Assembly: GCA_046330395.1 (NCBI GenBank)
Contig: JAXLSS010000019.1
Span: forward strand, 1 to 64,000
Length of the DNA stretch: 64,000 nucleotides
Reading direction: 5' to 3'
From: Ga0077560 sp046330395
Lineage (GTDB): Bacteria > Actinomycetota > Thermoleophilia > Miltoncostaeales > Miltoncostaeaceae
Below the pieces are notes generated by a model that saw only the letters and a list, made by a program, of their open reading frames with translations, had not been told where the DNA came from and ran no database searches. A program made the translations under genes and the position numbers. This document shows positions 7,792 to 16,894 of the stretch, piece by piece. The number at the start of each line of letters is the position of its first letter. The first letter of the stretch is position 1.

Positions 7792-8883
7792 GTGCGTGCA
7801 CTCACCTTTCAGGGCAACGGCCGCGTGTCGGTGGAGACCGTGGCCGACCCGGAGATCATGGCGCCCACCGACGCCATCGTCCGCATCACCATGGCCGCCA
7901 TCTGCGGCTCCGACCTGCACGTCCTGCACGCCGGCGAGGCGTTCGGGTTCGGGCAGGGCGCCCGCCTGGGCCACGAGTTCCTCGGCACCGTCGAGGCGGT
8001 GGGCGCGGACGTGCGCAACTTCCGGCCCGGCGACCGGGTGCTGGTGGGCGTGGGGGTCACCTGCGGCCAGTGCATGTGGTGCCGCGAGGGCCTGAAGGCC
8101 AGCTGCGAGCGCATGTCGATGTTCGGCTGGGCGCCCCGGCTGTGGCAGCACGGCGGCGACGTGCAGGGCGGGCAGTCGGAGTACGCGCGGGTGCCGCTGG
8201 CCGACGGCGTGCTGGTGGCGCTGCCCGAGGCGCTCGCGGGCACCGAGCACGAGCGCACGGTGCTGCCGCTGATCGACGTGATGTCCACGGCAATGCACGG
8301 CCTGGTGAGCGGACGCCTGGCCGGCGGCGACGACGTGGTGGTGATCGGCGACGGCGCGGTGGGCCAGTCGGCCGTGCACGTGGCCCGCGCCATGGGCGCC
8401 GACCAGATCGTGTGCCTGGGGCACCACCCCGATCGCCTGTCCATGGCCACGGCGCTGGGCGCCACGGTGGTGAGCGCCGAGCGCGACCCCGAGGCCATCC
8501 GCGAGCTGGTGCGCGGCGCCACCGGGCAGCAGGGCGCCCGCGTGGTGGTGGACACGGTGTCCAACACGCAGTCGATGGAGGCCGCGTTCGCGTCGGTGCG
8601 GTCCGGCGGCGCCATCGCCTGCCTGGGGATGGACCACTTCATGGGCAAGGTGCCGGGCATGAACTGGTACGACCAGTTCGTGCGCAACATCACCGTCACG
8701 GGCGGCCTGGTGCCGGGCAACCTGTACCTCCCGCGGCTGCTGGAGTTCGCGCAGTCGGGCGCCGTCGAGCCCAGCCCCATGCTCACCAACACGCTGCCGC
8801 TGGAGGACGCGGCCGAGGGCTACCGCCTGATGGCCGAACGCGCGAACGGCGTGGTGAAGGTGGCCGTCGCCACCACGGCCTGA
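7792..8883 (+). CDS. Zinc-dependent alcohol dehydrogenase family protein
   Basis: A 363-residue medium-chain dehydrogenase/reductase. Catalytic-zinc ligands are seen in CGSDLHVLH and LGHEFLG, and the structural zinc site in CGQCMWCREGLKASC (C-x2-C-x2-C-x7-C). The NAD(P)-binding Rossmann motif is VVVIGDGAVGQSAVHVARAMGA. The GTG at 7792 is preceded by AAGGAGA at good spacing. It lies between hemQ and a UDP-sugar pyrophosphorylase in a tight run of plus-strand genes (gaps of 7 bases). The substrate is unknown; threonine- or formaldehyde-type dehydrogenase activity cannot be distinguished. Confidence 0.9.
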   Translation: MRALTFQGNGRVSVETVADPEIMAPTDAIVRITMAAICGSDLHVLHAGEAFGFGQGARLGHEFLGTVEAVGADVRNFRPGDRVLVGVGVTCGQCMWCREGLKASCERMSMFGWAPRLWQHGGDVQGGQSEYARVPLADGVLVALPEALAGTEHERTVLPLIDVMSTAMHGLVSGRLAGGDDVVVIGDGAVGQSAVHVARAMGADQIVCLGHHPDRLSMATALGATVVSAERDPEAIRELVRGATGQQGARVVVDTVSNTQSMEAAFASVRSGGAIACLGMDHFMGKVPGMNWYDQFVRNITVTGGLVPGNLYLPRLLEFAQSGAVEPSPMLTNTLPLEDAAEGYRLMAERANGVVKVAVATTA

Positions 8884-8890
8884 CCCGCCG

Positions 8891-10318
8891 ATGACCCCCG
8901 TCCCCCCATCGCTGGCGCAGCGCCTGGCCGAGGCCGGCCAGGACCACCTGGTGGCCGCCGTGGAGGCGCTGCCCGACCCCGCGGGGGCCCGGCTGCTGCG
9001 GCAGGTGGCCGACCTGGACCTGGGCCTGGTGGCCGACCTGGTGGAGCGGTTCGTGCGGGGCGAGGCCCCGCACGAGCATGCGCTGGGCCGCATCGACCCG
9101 CCGGATGCGGTGCCGCTGCCCGCCGACGACGAGGGCCGGGCCCGCGACGACGCGGCGCGGGACGTGGGCGAGGAGGCCCTGCGCGCCGGGCGGGTCGCGC
9201 TGGTGCTGCTGGCCGGCGGGCAGGGCACGCGGCTGGGCTTCGACGGCCCCAAGGGCGACTTCCCGTTCGGCCCGGTGTCGGGGCGCACGCTGTTCGCCCA
9301 CCACGCCGCCAAGGTGGCCGCCATGCGGGCCCGGTACGGGGCGGCGCTGCCGTGGTACATCCTCACCTCGCCGGCCAACGACGCCGACACCCGCGCCGCC
9401 TTCGCCCGCGCCGGCTGGTTCGGCCTGCCGGAGGGGTCGGTGCGGTTCGTGGTGCAGGGCACCCTCCCCGCGGTGTCCCTGGACACCGGGCGGGTGCTGC
9501 TGGAGGCCCCCGACCGGCTGGCGCTGTCGCCGGACGGCCACGGCGGGCTGCTGATGGCCCTGCGCCGCGCCGGGGCGCTGGACGAGATGGCGGCGGCGGG
9601 CATCACCACCTTCTTCACCTTCCAGGTGGACAACCCGCTGATCCATGTGGCCGACCCGGTGTTCCTGGGCCATCACATGGGCGCCGGTGCCGACATGTCC
9701 AACCTGGCGGTGCGCAAGCGCCACGCGGACGAGCGCGTGGGGGTGATCGCCCGGGTGGATGGCCGCACCGGGGTGGTGGAGTACTCGGACCTGCCCGACG
9801 ACCTGTCGGCGGCCACCGACGACGACGGCGGCCTGCTGCTGTGGGCGGGCAACGTTGCCACGCACTGCATCGAGGTGGCCTTCGCCTGGGAGCTCACCGA
9901 GGGCGGCACGCGGCTGCCGTTCCATCGCGCGGTGAAGCGGGTGCCGCACGTGGATGCCGACGGGCGGGCGGTGGACCCCGAGGAGCCCAACGCGGTGAAG
10001 TTCGAGACGTTCATCTTCGACGCGCTCGCCTTCGCCGAGGCGTCGATGACGGTGGAGATCGACCGCGCCCAGCAGTTCAGCCCCATCAAGAACGCCGACG
10101 GCCAGGACTCGCCGGAGACCTGCCACCGCGACTGCGTGCGCCTGTGGGCCGGCTGGCTGGAGGCGGCCGGGATCCCGGTGCCGGCCGGCGATGACGGGGA
10201 GCCGGTGGATGTGGAGGTGGACCCCCGCCTGGCGCTGGACGCGGGGCAGCTGGCCGCCCGCGTGGACCCGGACCTGCGCGTGACCGGCCCGGTGTTCCTC
10301 ACCGTGGACGGGCCGTAA
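8891..10318 (+). CDS. UTP-sugar-1-phosphate uridylyltransferase (UDPGP/UAP1 family)
   Basis: A 475-residue nucleotide-sugar pyrophosphorylase. The nucleotide-binding motif LLAGGQGTRLGFDGPKG lies near residue 107, followed by family features FFTFQVDNPLIHVADPVFLG, RVDGRTGVVEYSDL and NAVKFETFIFDAL, and a C-terminal FSPIKNADGQDSPET segment. These match eukaryote-like UDP-GlcNAc/UDP-sugar pyrophosphorylases rather than GlmU or GalU. It is the last gene of a plus-strand run and is followed by the composite repeat at 10344-10480. The exact sugar is not determinable. Cytoplasmic. Confidence 0.88.
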   Translation: MTPVPPSLAQRLAEAGQDHLVAAVEALPDPAGARLLRQVADLDLGLVADLVERFVRGEAPHEHALGRIDPPDAVPLPADDEGRARDDAARDVGEEALRAGRVALVLLAGGQGTRLGFDGPKGDFPFGPVSGRTLFAHHAAKVAAMRARYGAALPWYILTSPANDADTRAAFARAGWFGLPEGSVRFVVQGTLPAVSLDTGRVLLEAPDRLALSPDGHGGLLMALRRAGALDEMAAAGITTFFTFQVDNPLIHVADPVFLGHHMGAGADMSNLAVRKRHADERVGVIARVDGRTGVVEYSDLPDDLSAATDDDGGLLLWAGNVATHCIEVAFAWELTEGGTRLPFHRAVKRVPHVDADGRAVDPEEPNAVKFETFIFDALAFAEASMTVEIDRAQQFSPIKNADGQDSPETCHRDCVRLWAGWLEAAGIPVPAGDDGEPVDVEVDPRLALDAGQLAARVDPDLRVTGPVFLTVDGP

Positions 10319-10343
10319 GCGCAGCCGGGGCGCACGCGCTCCG

Positions 10344-10480
10344 AATGCGCCCATGCACTGAGCGGAGCGCAGTTCAGATCGCGGCTCGGCGCTTCGGGCT
10401 TCTCATAAACGGCCGCATGCGCCCGGTCTCAATGCGCCCATGCACTGCACGGGGCGCCTTTCTCGTTGTGGCTCGGCGCC
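10344..10480. repeat. Composite intergenic repeat, copy A
   Basis: Two related units of about 50 bases (10344-10394 and 10431-10480) both begin AATGCGCCCATGCACTG and end near GGCTCGGCGC, separated by a spacer containing GGCCGCATGCGCCC. The same layout recurs at 32755-32876. By hand alignment the second units of the two loci match at 44 of 50 positions. In both places the element lies between convergent genes and its second unit abuts the 3' end of the minus-strand gene. Confidence 0.75.
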
Positions 10481-10482
10481 CT

Positions 10483-11421
10483 TTAGGGCCGGACCTCGCG
10501 GGGGAGGGCGAACACCACGCCCTCGGCGCTGGGCGCCTCGGCACCGATGCGCAGGTAGCCCATGTCGGCCAGCATCTCGGCCACCTCGCGCACCAGCACC
10601 TCCGGGGCCGACGCGCCGGCGGTGAGCGCCACGCGGCGCTTGCCCTCCAGCCAGGCGGGGTCGACCGCCGCGGCGTTCTCGATGAGGTGGGCCTCGGCCC
10701 CCGAGGCCGCGCCCACCTCCACCATGCGGTTGGAGTTGGAGCTGTTCTGCGAGCCCACCACCAGCACCAGGTCGGCGCCGTCGGCCACCGCCGACTTCAC
10801 CGCGTCCTGCCGGTTCTGGGTGGCGTAACAGATGTCGCCCTTCGGCGGCACCTGCAACGCGGGGAAGCGCTCACGCAGGATGCGCACGATCTCGGCGGTG
10901 TCATCCAGCGACAGCGTGGTCTGGGTGGTGAGGGCGATGCGCTCGGGGTCGGGCACCTCCACCGTGCGCGCCTGCTGGGTGTCCTCCACCACGATCACCT
11001 GCTCGGCGGCCTCGCCCCGGGTGCCGATGACCTCGTCGTGGTCGGCGTGGCCCACCAGCAGCACGGTGGCGCCCCGCTGCGCATAGCGCCGCACCTCGGC
11101 GTGCACCTTGCTCACCAGCGGGCAGGTGGCGTCGATCACCCGCAGGCCCCGGTCGCGGCAGTTGGCGTACACGTCGGGCGCCACGCCGTGTGCGGAGAGA
11201 ATGATGGTGGCGCCCTCGGGCACCTCCAGCTCGGTGGGCACGAACACCGCGCCGCTTGCGGCCAGGGTGTCCACCACGTGGCGGTTGTGCACGATCTCGC
11301 CGCGCACGTACACGGGCGCGCCCAGCTCCTGCAGGGCACGCTCCACGGTCTCGATTGCCCGGTCCACCCCTGCGCAGTACCCGCGCGGGGCCACCAGATC
11401 CAGGGCGGCGGTGTCGGTCAT
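10483..11421 (-). CDS. ispH: 4-hydroxy-3-methylbut-2-enyl diphosphate reductase
   Basis: A 312-residue iron-sulfur enzyme making IPP and DMAPP in the last step of the MEP isoprenoid pathway. The three cluster-binding cysteines are visible in APRGYCAGVDRAIETVE, DATCPLVSKVH and GDICYATQNRQDAV; HGV and THE-like residues of the active site (SAHGVAPD, GHADHDEV) are present. The ATG at 11421 lies eight bases after a TACCCT hexamer. It is transcribed away from the phosphatase gene at 11475. The window also encodes IspE of the same pathway. Confidence 0.95.
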   Translation of the reverse strand: MTDTAALDLVAPRGYCAGVDRAIETVERALQELGAPVYVRGEIVHNRHVVDTLAASGAVFVPTELEVPEGATIILSAHGVAPDVYANCRDRGLRVIDATCPLVSKVHAEVRRYAQRGATVLLVGHADHDEVIGTRGEAAEQVIVVEDTQQARTVEVPDPERIALTTQTTLSLDDTAEIVRILRERFPALQVPPKGDICYATQNRQDAVKSAVADGADLVLVVGSQNSSNSNRMVEVGAASGAEAHLIENAAAVDPAWLEGKRRVALTAGASAPEVLVREVAEMLADMGYLRIGAEAPSAEGVVFALPREVRP

Positions 11422-11429
11422 CCCGCTGC

Positions 11430-11435
11430 AGGGTA
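11430..11435 (-). promoter_or_regulatory. -10 hexamer TACCCT, leaderless type
   Basis: On the minus strand TACCCT lies eight bases before the ispH ATG at 11421. Confidence 0.45.
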
Positions 11436-11474
11436 GCGGACCCGCGCGCCCCGGCGACCTGCCAGCATGGCGCG

Positions 11475-12266
11475 GTGACCAACCCGCCCACGCACCTGCT
11501 GGGGGTGGCGGTGCGCGCCGCGCGCGCCGCCGCCGCCGAGCTGCTACCGCGCTTCGGCGGGCCCGCCCACGGCGTGGACACCAAGAGCACGTCCACGGAC
11601 ATGGTCAGCGACGCCGACCGGGCCGCCGAGCGGGCCATCATGGACGTGCTGGCCGCCGAGCGCCCCCACGACGGGGTGCTGGGCGAGGAGGGCACATCCC
11701 ACGAGGGCACCACCGGCGTGCGGTGGATCGTGGACCCCCTGGACGGCACCACCAACTTCCTGTGGGGCATCCCGCAATGGGCCGTCAGCGTGGCCGCGCA
11801 CGACGCCGACGGACCGCTGGTGGGGGTGGTGCTGGACGCCTGCCGCGAGGAGTGCTTCACGGCCGCGCGCGGTCACGGGGCCTGGCTTGGGGAGCGCCGC
11901 CTGCACGTCAACCGGCCCGCCGGCCTGGATCAGGCCCTGATCGGCACCGGCTTCAACTACCGGCCGGACGAGCGTGCCCGCCAGGCCGCGCGCCTGTGCG
12001 AGGTGATGCCGCGGGTGCGCGACATCCGCCGCGGCGGGGCCGCGGCGCTGGACATGGCGTGGCTGGCGGCCGGCCGGCTGGACGGCTTCCTGGAGCGGGG
12101 CGTGGAGGTGTGGGACTGGGCCGCCGGGCTGGCGTTGGTGCAGGAGGCGGGCGGAGCCTGGCAAGTGCTGGATCCCACCGCGGAACGGCCCGGCGGCGTG
12201 GCCGCGGCGCACCCCGACCTGCTGGGCCCCCTCATCGACCTCTTCGAGGTGACCGGCGGGGAGTGA
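11475..12266 (+). CDS. Inositol monophosphatase family protein
   Basis: A 263-residue metal-dependent sugar phosphatase. Both family signatures are present: VDPLDGTTNFLWGIPQWAVSVA (quoted in part; DPLDGTT binds metal) and VWDWAAGLALVQEAGG near the C-terminus, with GEEG supplying the first glutamate. The protein may act on inositol phosphate, histidinol phosphate or a related sugar phosphate; the sequence alone does not decide. It starts at a GTG 53 bases from the divergent ispH start and ends just before a strong hairpin shared with the convergent lpdA gene. Confidence 0.88.
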   Translation: MTNPPTHLLGVAVRAARAAAAELLPRFGGPAHGVDTKSTSTDMVSDADRAAERAIMDVLAAERPHDGVLGEEGTSHEGTTGVRWIVDPLDGTTNFLWGIPQWAVSVAAHDADGPLVGVVLDACREECFTAARGHGAWLGERRLHVNRPAGLDQALIGTGFNYRPDERARQAARLCEVMPRVRDIRRGGAAALDMAWLAAGRLDGFLERGVEVWDWAAGLALVQEAGGAWQVLDPTAERPGGVAAAHPDLLGPLIDLFEVTGGE

Positions 12267-12294
12267 CGGTCCCGGGGCGCGCACCCCGGGACCG
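12267..12294. terminator. Bidirectional hairpin between phosphatase gene and lpdA
   Basis: A perfect 11-base stem (CGGTCCCGGGG with CCCCGGGACCG) and six-base loop lies between two convergent stop codons. There is no U-tract, as is usual in this GC-rich sequence. Confidence 0.6.
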
Positions 12295-12302
12295 CCGTGC
12301 GT

Positions 12303-13715
12303 TCAGGCCGTGACGGGCTTCTTGGCCGGCGGCCAGTGCAGGGGCCGGTCCAGGCCCATGAGGGCCGCCTCCTTGAGGGCCTCCGCCAGGGTGGGGTGCG
12401 CGGCGATGGAGTCGCCCACCGTGTCGATGCGGGCCTCCGAGTCCAGCGCCACCACGCCGGCGTTGACGATCTCGGTGGCCGACATGCCCACCACCACCAC
12501 GCCCAGCAGCTCGTTGAGCTCGGTCTCGTGGATGGTCTTCACGAAGCCGGTGCGGTCGGCGAACATCGCCGCGCGGGCGATGGCCGAGAACGGGAACCGG
12601 CCCACGCGGATGCGCTCGGCGCCGAAGCGTTCCACGGCCTGGGCCTCGGTGAGCCCCACCGCCGCCACCTCGGGGTCGGTGTAGATGCACCGCGGCACCG
12701 CGCCGCCCATCACGGCCTCGTGGCCCGCGATGTTCTCCGCCGCCACCTCGCCCTCGCGGAAGGCGGTGTGGGCCAGCTGCCAGTAGCCGGCCACGTCGCC
12801 CACGGCGTAGATGTGCGGCACGTTGGTGCGGCGGTGATCGTCGGTGGGGATGCGCGCCGGCTCGGCGGTGACCCCGGCGGCCTCCAGGCCCAGGTCCTCC
12901 ACGTTGGCCCGCCGGCCCGTGGCCACCAGCACCAGGTCGCCCACCACCTGCTGGTCGGCGCCCTTGGCGTCGGTGAAGCGCAACACCATGCCCTCGGCGG
13001 TCTCCTCCACCGCGGTGGCCCGGGCGCCCAGGTGCATGGCGATCTTCTGCTTCTTGAACGCCCGCTCCAGCTCCTTCACCGCGTCCGCATCCTCCATCGG
13101 GATGAGGTGGTCCAGCATCTCCACCACGGTCACCTCGGAGCCGAAGTGGTTGAACACCGAGGCGAACTCCACGCCGATCACCCCGCCGCCCAGCACCACC
13201 AGGCGCTTCGGCACCTCGGTGACGGCCAGGAGGCCCGTGGAGTCCACGCAGCGGGCGTGGTCGATGCCCTCCACCGGGGGACGCGACGGCCGCGACCCGG
13301 TGGCGATGACCGCGCTGGCGAACCGCACCGTCTCGCCGCCCTCGGTCTGGATGGTGTTGGCGTCGGTGAAGCGGCCGCGGCCCTCAACCACCGTGATGCC
13401 GTTGGCCTTCAGCAGGCCCTCCACGCCGCTCACCATGCGGTCCACGATCTCCGCCTTGTTGGCCTGCACCCGGCCGAAGTCCAGGCTGGCATCGCCCACC
13501 TGCACGCCCAGCTGGGCGAACGTGCCGTGCGCGTCCTTCATGGCGTGGGCGCTCTGCACCCAGGCCTTCGTGGGGATGCAGCCCACGTTGAGGCACGTGC
13601 CGCCCAGGCGCCCCTGCTCGATGACCGCCACCGACTTGCCCAGCTGGGCGGCGCGGATGGCGGCCGGGTACCCACCGGGGCCCCCGCCCAGAACGGCGAC
13701 ATCCACCTCGATCAC
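12303..13715 (-). CDS. lpdA: Dihydrolipoyl dehydrogenase
   Basis: A 470-residue FAD-dependent disulfide oxidoreductase (E3 of 2-oxoacid dehydrogenase complexes or the glycine cleavage system). It has the FAD motif VAVLGGGPGGYPAAIRAAQ, the redox-active disulfide GGTCLNVGCIPTK, the NAD motif VLGGGVIGVEFASVF, the second FAD motif IYAVGDVAG, and the C-terminal active-site AHPTLAE. The GTG at 13715 follows GGGAGGAG and places FAD binding right at the N-terminus. No E1 or E2 genes lie nearby. It diverges from pstS across a region carrying a PHO box. Confidence 0.93.
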   Translation of the reverse strand: MIEVDVAVLGGGPGGYPAAIRAAQLGKSVAVIEQGRLGGTCLNVGCIPTKAWVQSAHAMKDAHGTFAQLGVQVGDASLDFGRVQANKAEIVDRMVSGVEGLLKANGITVVEGRGRFTDANTIQTEGGETVRFASAVIATGSRPSRPPVEGIDHARCVDSTGLLAVTEVPKRLVVLGGGVIGVEFASVFNHFGSEVTVVEMLDHLIPMEDADAVKELERAFKKQKIAMHLGARATAVEETAEGMVLRFTDAKGADQQVVGDLVLVATGRRANVEDLGLEAAGVTAEPARIPTDDHRRTNVPHIYAVGDVAGYWQLAHTAFREGEVAAENIAGHEAVMGGAVPRCIYTDPEVAAVGLTEAQAVERFGAERIRVGRFPFSAIARAAMFADRTGFVKTIHETELNELLGVVVVGMSATEIVNAGVVALDSEARIDTVGDSIAAHPTLAEALKEAALMGLDRPLHWPPAKKPVTA

Positions 13716-13819
13716 GTGCGTCTCCTCCCGTCGGTGCGGGCTGCGGCCCGGGCGCCCCGTACGGGCGCCGCACCACACAAGGGTATCGCGGGTGTGTCGC
13801 ACCGCCCCACGGGCGCCCC

Positions 13820-13848
13820 GTTCACACGGTGTTCACATCGAAGACACA
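13820..13848 (+). promoter_or_regulatory. PHO box upstream of pstS
   Basis: Three direct repeats at exact 11-base spacing: GTTCACA (13820), GTTCACA (13831) and a weaker AGACACA (13842). This is the arrangement bound by OmpR-family PhoP/RegX3 regulators in actinobacteria. It lies about 75 bases before the pstS start. Confidence 0.7.
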
Positions 13849-13923
13849 GGCGGGTCACGGGACCGCGGGTGCCCCTGTGCGAGCGTTCGGGGCGCGTTCA
13901 CACACAAGGAGACCACCACGCAC

Positions 13924-14889
13924 ATGGCCTCATCCCCTCGCCGCCGCATCCCCGCGGCCCTCATCGCCACGACCCTCGCCACGGGCCTCGCCGTCGCCGG
14001 TTGCGGCAGCGGCTCCAAGAGCTCGTCCTCCGGTGGGTCGGGCGGATCGCTCAGCGGCAAGATCGCCATCGACGGGTCGTCCACCGTGGGCCCGCTCACC
14101 TCGGCCGTGGCCGAGCAGTTCAACGGCGACAACTCGGACGTCGAGATCAACGTGGGCACCTCCGGCACCGGTGGTGGCTTCGAGGTGTTCTGCAAGGGCG
14201 AGACGGACATCAACGACGCCTCCCGCGGCATCAACGCCGACGAGACCAAGGCGTGCTCCGGCTCGGGCGTCACCTACAAGGAGTTCCGCGTCGCCTCCGA
14301 CGGCATCACGCTGGTCACCAAGAAGGGCGGCCCCCTGGGCGACAGCCCCAAGATCACCCTGGCCCAGCTGAAGGCCATCTGGAAGAAGGGTTCCACGATC
14401 TCCAACTGGAACCAGGTGCCGGGCGGTGGCTTCCCCGACGCCAAGATGTCGCTGGCCGGCCCCGACTCGCAGAGCGGCACCTACGACTTCTTCAACGGCA
14501 CCGTCCTGGGCAAGGACGCCGCCGGCAAGGCCCTTCCGCCGCGCCAGGACTACTCGGCCTCGGCCGACGACAACGTCACGGTGAAGGCCGTGCAGGGCTC
14601 GCAGGCCGGCCTGGGGTACTTCGGGTACTCCTACTACGAGGACAACACCGACACGCTCACCGACTTCACGGTGAACGGGGTGGCGCCCTCGGCGGCCACC
14701 ATCACCGACGGCAGCTACCCGCTGTCGCGGCCGCTGTACATCTACGTGTCCACCAAGGCGCTGGCGCGTCCCGAGGTGAAGGCGTTCGTGAAGTACTACC
14801 TGCAGAACGCCATCAGCATGGCCAAGGACAACCAGTTCGTCCCGGCCACCCAGGCCGAGATCAGCAAGAGCCTGACGGCCCTGGGGTAG
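13924..14889 (+). CDS. pstS: Phosphate ABC transporter substrate-binding lipoprotein PstS
   Basis: A 321-residue extracellular phosphate-binding protein. A basic n-region and hydrophobic core end in the lipobox AVAGC (Cys about residue 27), followed by a serine/glycine-rich linker. Ligand-binding segments are IAIDGSSTVGPLT, GTSGTGGGFEVFCKGETDI and SLAGPDSQSGTYDFF. The ATG at 13924 follows a clear AAGGAGA. It heads pstSCAB and sits behind a PHO box, so induction by phosphate starvation is expected. It belongs to the PstS type with GxSGTGGGF, distinct from the second PstS at 60633-61748. Confidence 0.95.
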   Translation: MASSPRRRIPAALIATTLATGLAVAGCGSGSKSSSSGGSGGSLSGKIAIDGSSTVGPLTSAVAEQFNGDNSDVEINVGTSGTGGGFEVFCKGETDINDASRGINADETKACSGSGVTYKEFRVASDGITLVTKKGGPLGDSPKITLAQLKAIWKKGSTISNWNQVPGGGFPDAKMSLAGPDSQSGTYDFFNGTVLGKDAAGKALPPRQDYSASADDNVTVKAVQGSQAGLGYFGYSYYEDNTDTLTDFTVNGVAPSAATITDGSYPLSRPLYIYVSTKALARPEVKAFVKYYLQNAISMAKDNQFVPATQAEISKSLTALG

Positions 14890-14901
14890 GCGCACCCGGC
14901 C

Positions 14902-15828
14902 ATGGCCACGCAACCGCTCAGCGCACCGCCGGCGGGTCTTCGCACCCGCCGGTTCCGGCCCCTGGAGCAGACGATCATGCTGCTGCTGGGTGCGGCCGCC
15001 CTTGTGTCGGTGCTCATCACGGTGGGCATCGTGTTCACCCTCGTCGAGGAGGGGTCGGGCTTCTGGGACCACGTGTCCCCCACCGACTTCCTGTTCGGCA
15101 CCGAATGGTTCCCGGTGGAGCACCTGTACGGGGTGCTGCCGCTGCTGTCCGCGTCGCTGCTGATCGCGGCGCTGGCCACGCTGGTGGCCGTGCCGATCGG
15201 CCTGGGCTCGGCCTTCTACCTGTCCGAGTACGCCGGTCCCCGCACCCGCACCATCGTGAAGCCGGTGCTGGAGCTGCTGGCGGGCATGCCCACCATCGTG
15301 CTGGGCTACTTCGCGCTGGGGTCGATCACCCCGGCGCTGCACACGCTGCACATCATCCCGAAGGAGCAGACGTTCAACGCCCTGGCCGCGGGCATCGTGG
15401 TGGGCCTGCTGATCGTGCCGCTCATCGCATCCCTGTCGGAGGACGCCTTCCGGGCCGTGCCGTCCATCCTGCGCGAGGGCGCCTACGGGCTGGGCGCCAC
15501 CAAGCGCGTGGTGGCCATGCGCATCGTGTTCCCAGCCGCCCTGTCGGGCGTGATGGCATCGATCGTGCTGGGCATCTCACGCGCCGTGGGCGAGACCATG
15601 GCCGTGACCCTGGCCGCGGGCACCCAGCCCAACCTCACGGCCAACCCGGTGCACGGCGTGCAGACCATCACCGCGGTGATCGTGGCGGTCAGCAAGGGCG
15701 AGGCCAGCCGCGGCACCGAGATCTACCAGTCCATCTTCGCCATCGGCCTGGTGCTGTTCGTGGTGACCCTCGTGATCAACCTGGTCGCCCTGTCCGTGGT
15801 GCGCCGTTTCCGCACCGTCTACCAGTAG
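14902..15828 (+). CDS. pstC: Phosphate ABC transporter permease PstC
   Basis: A 308-residue inner-membrane permease with about six transmembrane helices, the first at residues 27-50 (MLLLGAAALVSVLITVGIVFTL, partly quoted). The ABC-permease EAA loop is seen in ILREGAYGLGATKRVVAMRIVFPAALSGV. It pairs with PstA as the membrane channel of the complex. It begins 12 bases after pstS and ends 7 bases before pstA, so it is within one operon. Confidence 0.93.
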   Translation: MATQPLSAPPAGLRTRRFRPLEQTIMLLLGAAALVSVLITVGIVFTLVEEGSGFWDHVSPTDFLFGTEWFPVEHLYGVLPLLSASLLIAALATLVAVPIGLGSAFYLSEYAGPRTRTIVKPVLELLAGMPTIVLGYFALGSITPALHTLHIIPKEQTFNALAAGIVVGLLIVPLIASLSEDAFRAVPSILREGAYGLGATKRVVAMRIVFPAALSGVMASIVLGISRAVGETMAVTLAAGTQPNLTANPVHGVQTITAVIVAVSKGEASRGTEIYQSIFAIGLVLFVVTLVINLVALSVVRRFRTVYQ

Positions 15829-15835
15829 GCCGCCC

Positions 15836-16885
15836 ATGACCACCGACGCCATCACCGCCGCACCCACCCACCGCCCGCTGGCGCGCCGCCGGGCCCGCCC
15901 CGGTGAGCGCATCTTCCACGGCGCCGTGCTGGGCGCCCTGCTGGTCGCCCTCGCCGCCCTGGTGTGGCTGGTGTGGGGCGTGGTGGACACCGGCATCACG
16001 CACCTGGACTGGCAGTTCCTGTCCAGCAAGCCGTCGTCCTCCGCGGCTCGCGCCGGCTTCCTGTCGGCGTTGAAGGGCTCCATCGTGCTGATGCTGATCA
16101 CCATGGCCGTGGCCGTGCCGCTGGGGTTCGCGGCGGCCATCCACCTGGAGAAGTTCGCGCCGCTGTCGCGCGAGGAGCTGCGGGTGATCGCCATGCGGCG
16201 GCGGCGCAACCACGAGCGCCGGCTGGCCGCCGGCACCATCACGGGCTGGCGCGCCGCGCTGGGGGCCACCGGCGTGCGGGCCTCCGAGCTGTGGTCCCTG
16301 GTGGGGCCCCCGGTGAACCGGTTCGTGGAGCTCAACATCGCCAACCTGGCCGCCGTGCCCTCCATCATCTACGGCCTGCTGGGGCTGGCCCTCTTCGTGG
16401 CCATCATGGGCATCGACAAGTCGCTGCTGGCCGGCGGCCTCACACTGGGCGTGCTGGTGCTGCCCATCATCATCATCGCCAGCCGCGAGTCCATCCGGGC
16501 GGTGCCGGTGTCGATCGAGCAGGGCGCCATGGCCCTGGGCGCCACCCGCTGGCAGGCGCTGCGCCGCCAGGTCCTGCCCGCCGCCCTGCCGGGCATGCTC
16601 ACCGGCACCATCCTGGCGATGTCACGGGCCATCGGCGAGACCGCACCACTCATCGTGGTGGGTGGCGTGGCGTTCAGCACCACGGTGCCCAGCCTCAACC
16701 CGGTGGCCGCCAACGACCAGCCGCTGGTGGCCATGCCGCTGCAGGTCTACACCTGGCTGGACCTGCCGCAGCAGTCCAAGTGGGGGCCCCTGGCCGCCGC
16801 CGGGATCATCGTGCTGCTGGGCACCCTCATCGTCATGAACCTCGTGGCGATCCTGCTGAGAAACCGCTTCACACGACGCTGGTAG
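15836..16885 (+). CDS. pstA: Phosphate ABC transporter permease PstA with a central insert
   Basis: A 349-residue membrane permease partner of PstC. The EAA loop is SIEQGAMALGATRWQALRRQVLPAALPGM (partly quoted) and the GETAPL segment typical of PstA follows. Residues about 111-160, between the helix ending in HLEKFAPL and RFVELNIANLAAVPSIIYG, form an arginine-rich insert (RVIAMRRRRNHERRLAAG onward) that ordinary PstA proteins lack or have much shorter. The insert probably faces the cytoplasm near the ATPase. pstB follows after nine bases. Confidence 0.92.
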   Translation: MTTDAITAAPTHRPLARRRARPGERIFHGAVLGALLVALAALVWLVWGVVDTGITHLDWQFLSSKPSSSAARAGFLSALKGSIVLMLITMAVAVPLGFAAAIHLEKFAPLSREELRVIAMRRRRNHERRLAAGTITGWRAALGATGVRASELWSLVGPPVNRFVELNIANLAAVPSIIYGLLGLALFVAIMGIDKSLLAGGLTLGVLVLPIIIIASRESIRAVPVSIEQGAMALGATRWQALRRQVLPAALPGMLTGTILAMSRAIGETAPLIVVGGVAFSTTVPSLNPVAANDQPLVAMPLQVYTWLDLPQQSKWGPLAAAGIIVLLGTLIVMNLVAILLRNRFTRRW

Positions 16886-16894
16886 GGAGACGCT

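Noticed and set aside
10344..10480. CRISPR array
   Set aside because: Only two related units are present, the units are imperfect, the spacer itself is shared with a second locus, and no cas genes are near.
12297..13900. Very long plus-strand frame across lpdA into pstS
   Set aside because: It is antisense to the clearly recognised dihydrolipoyl dehydrogenase and out of frame with PstS; composition is noise-like.
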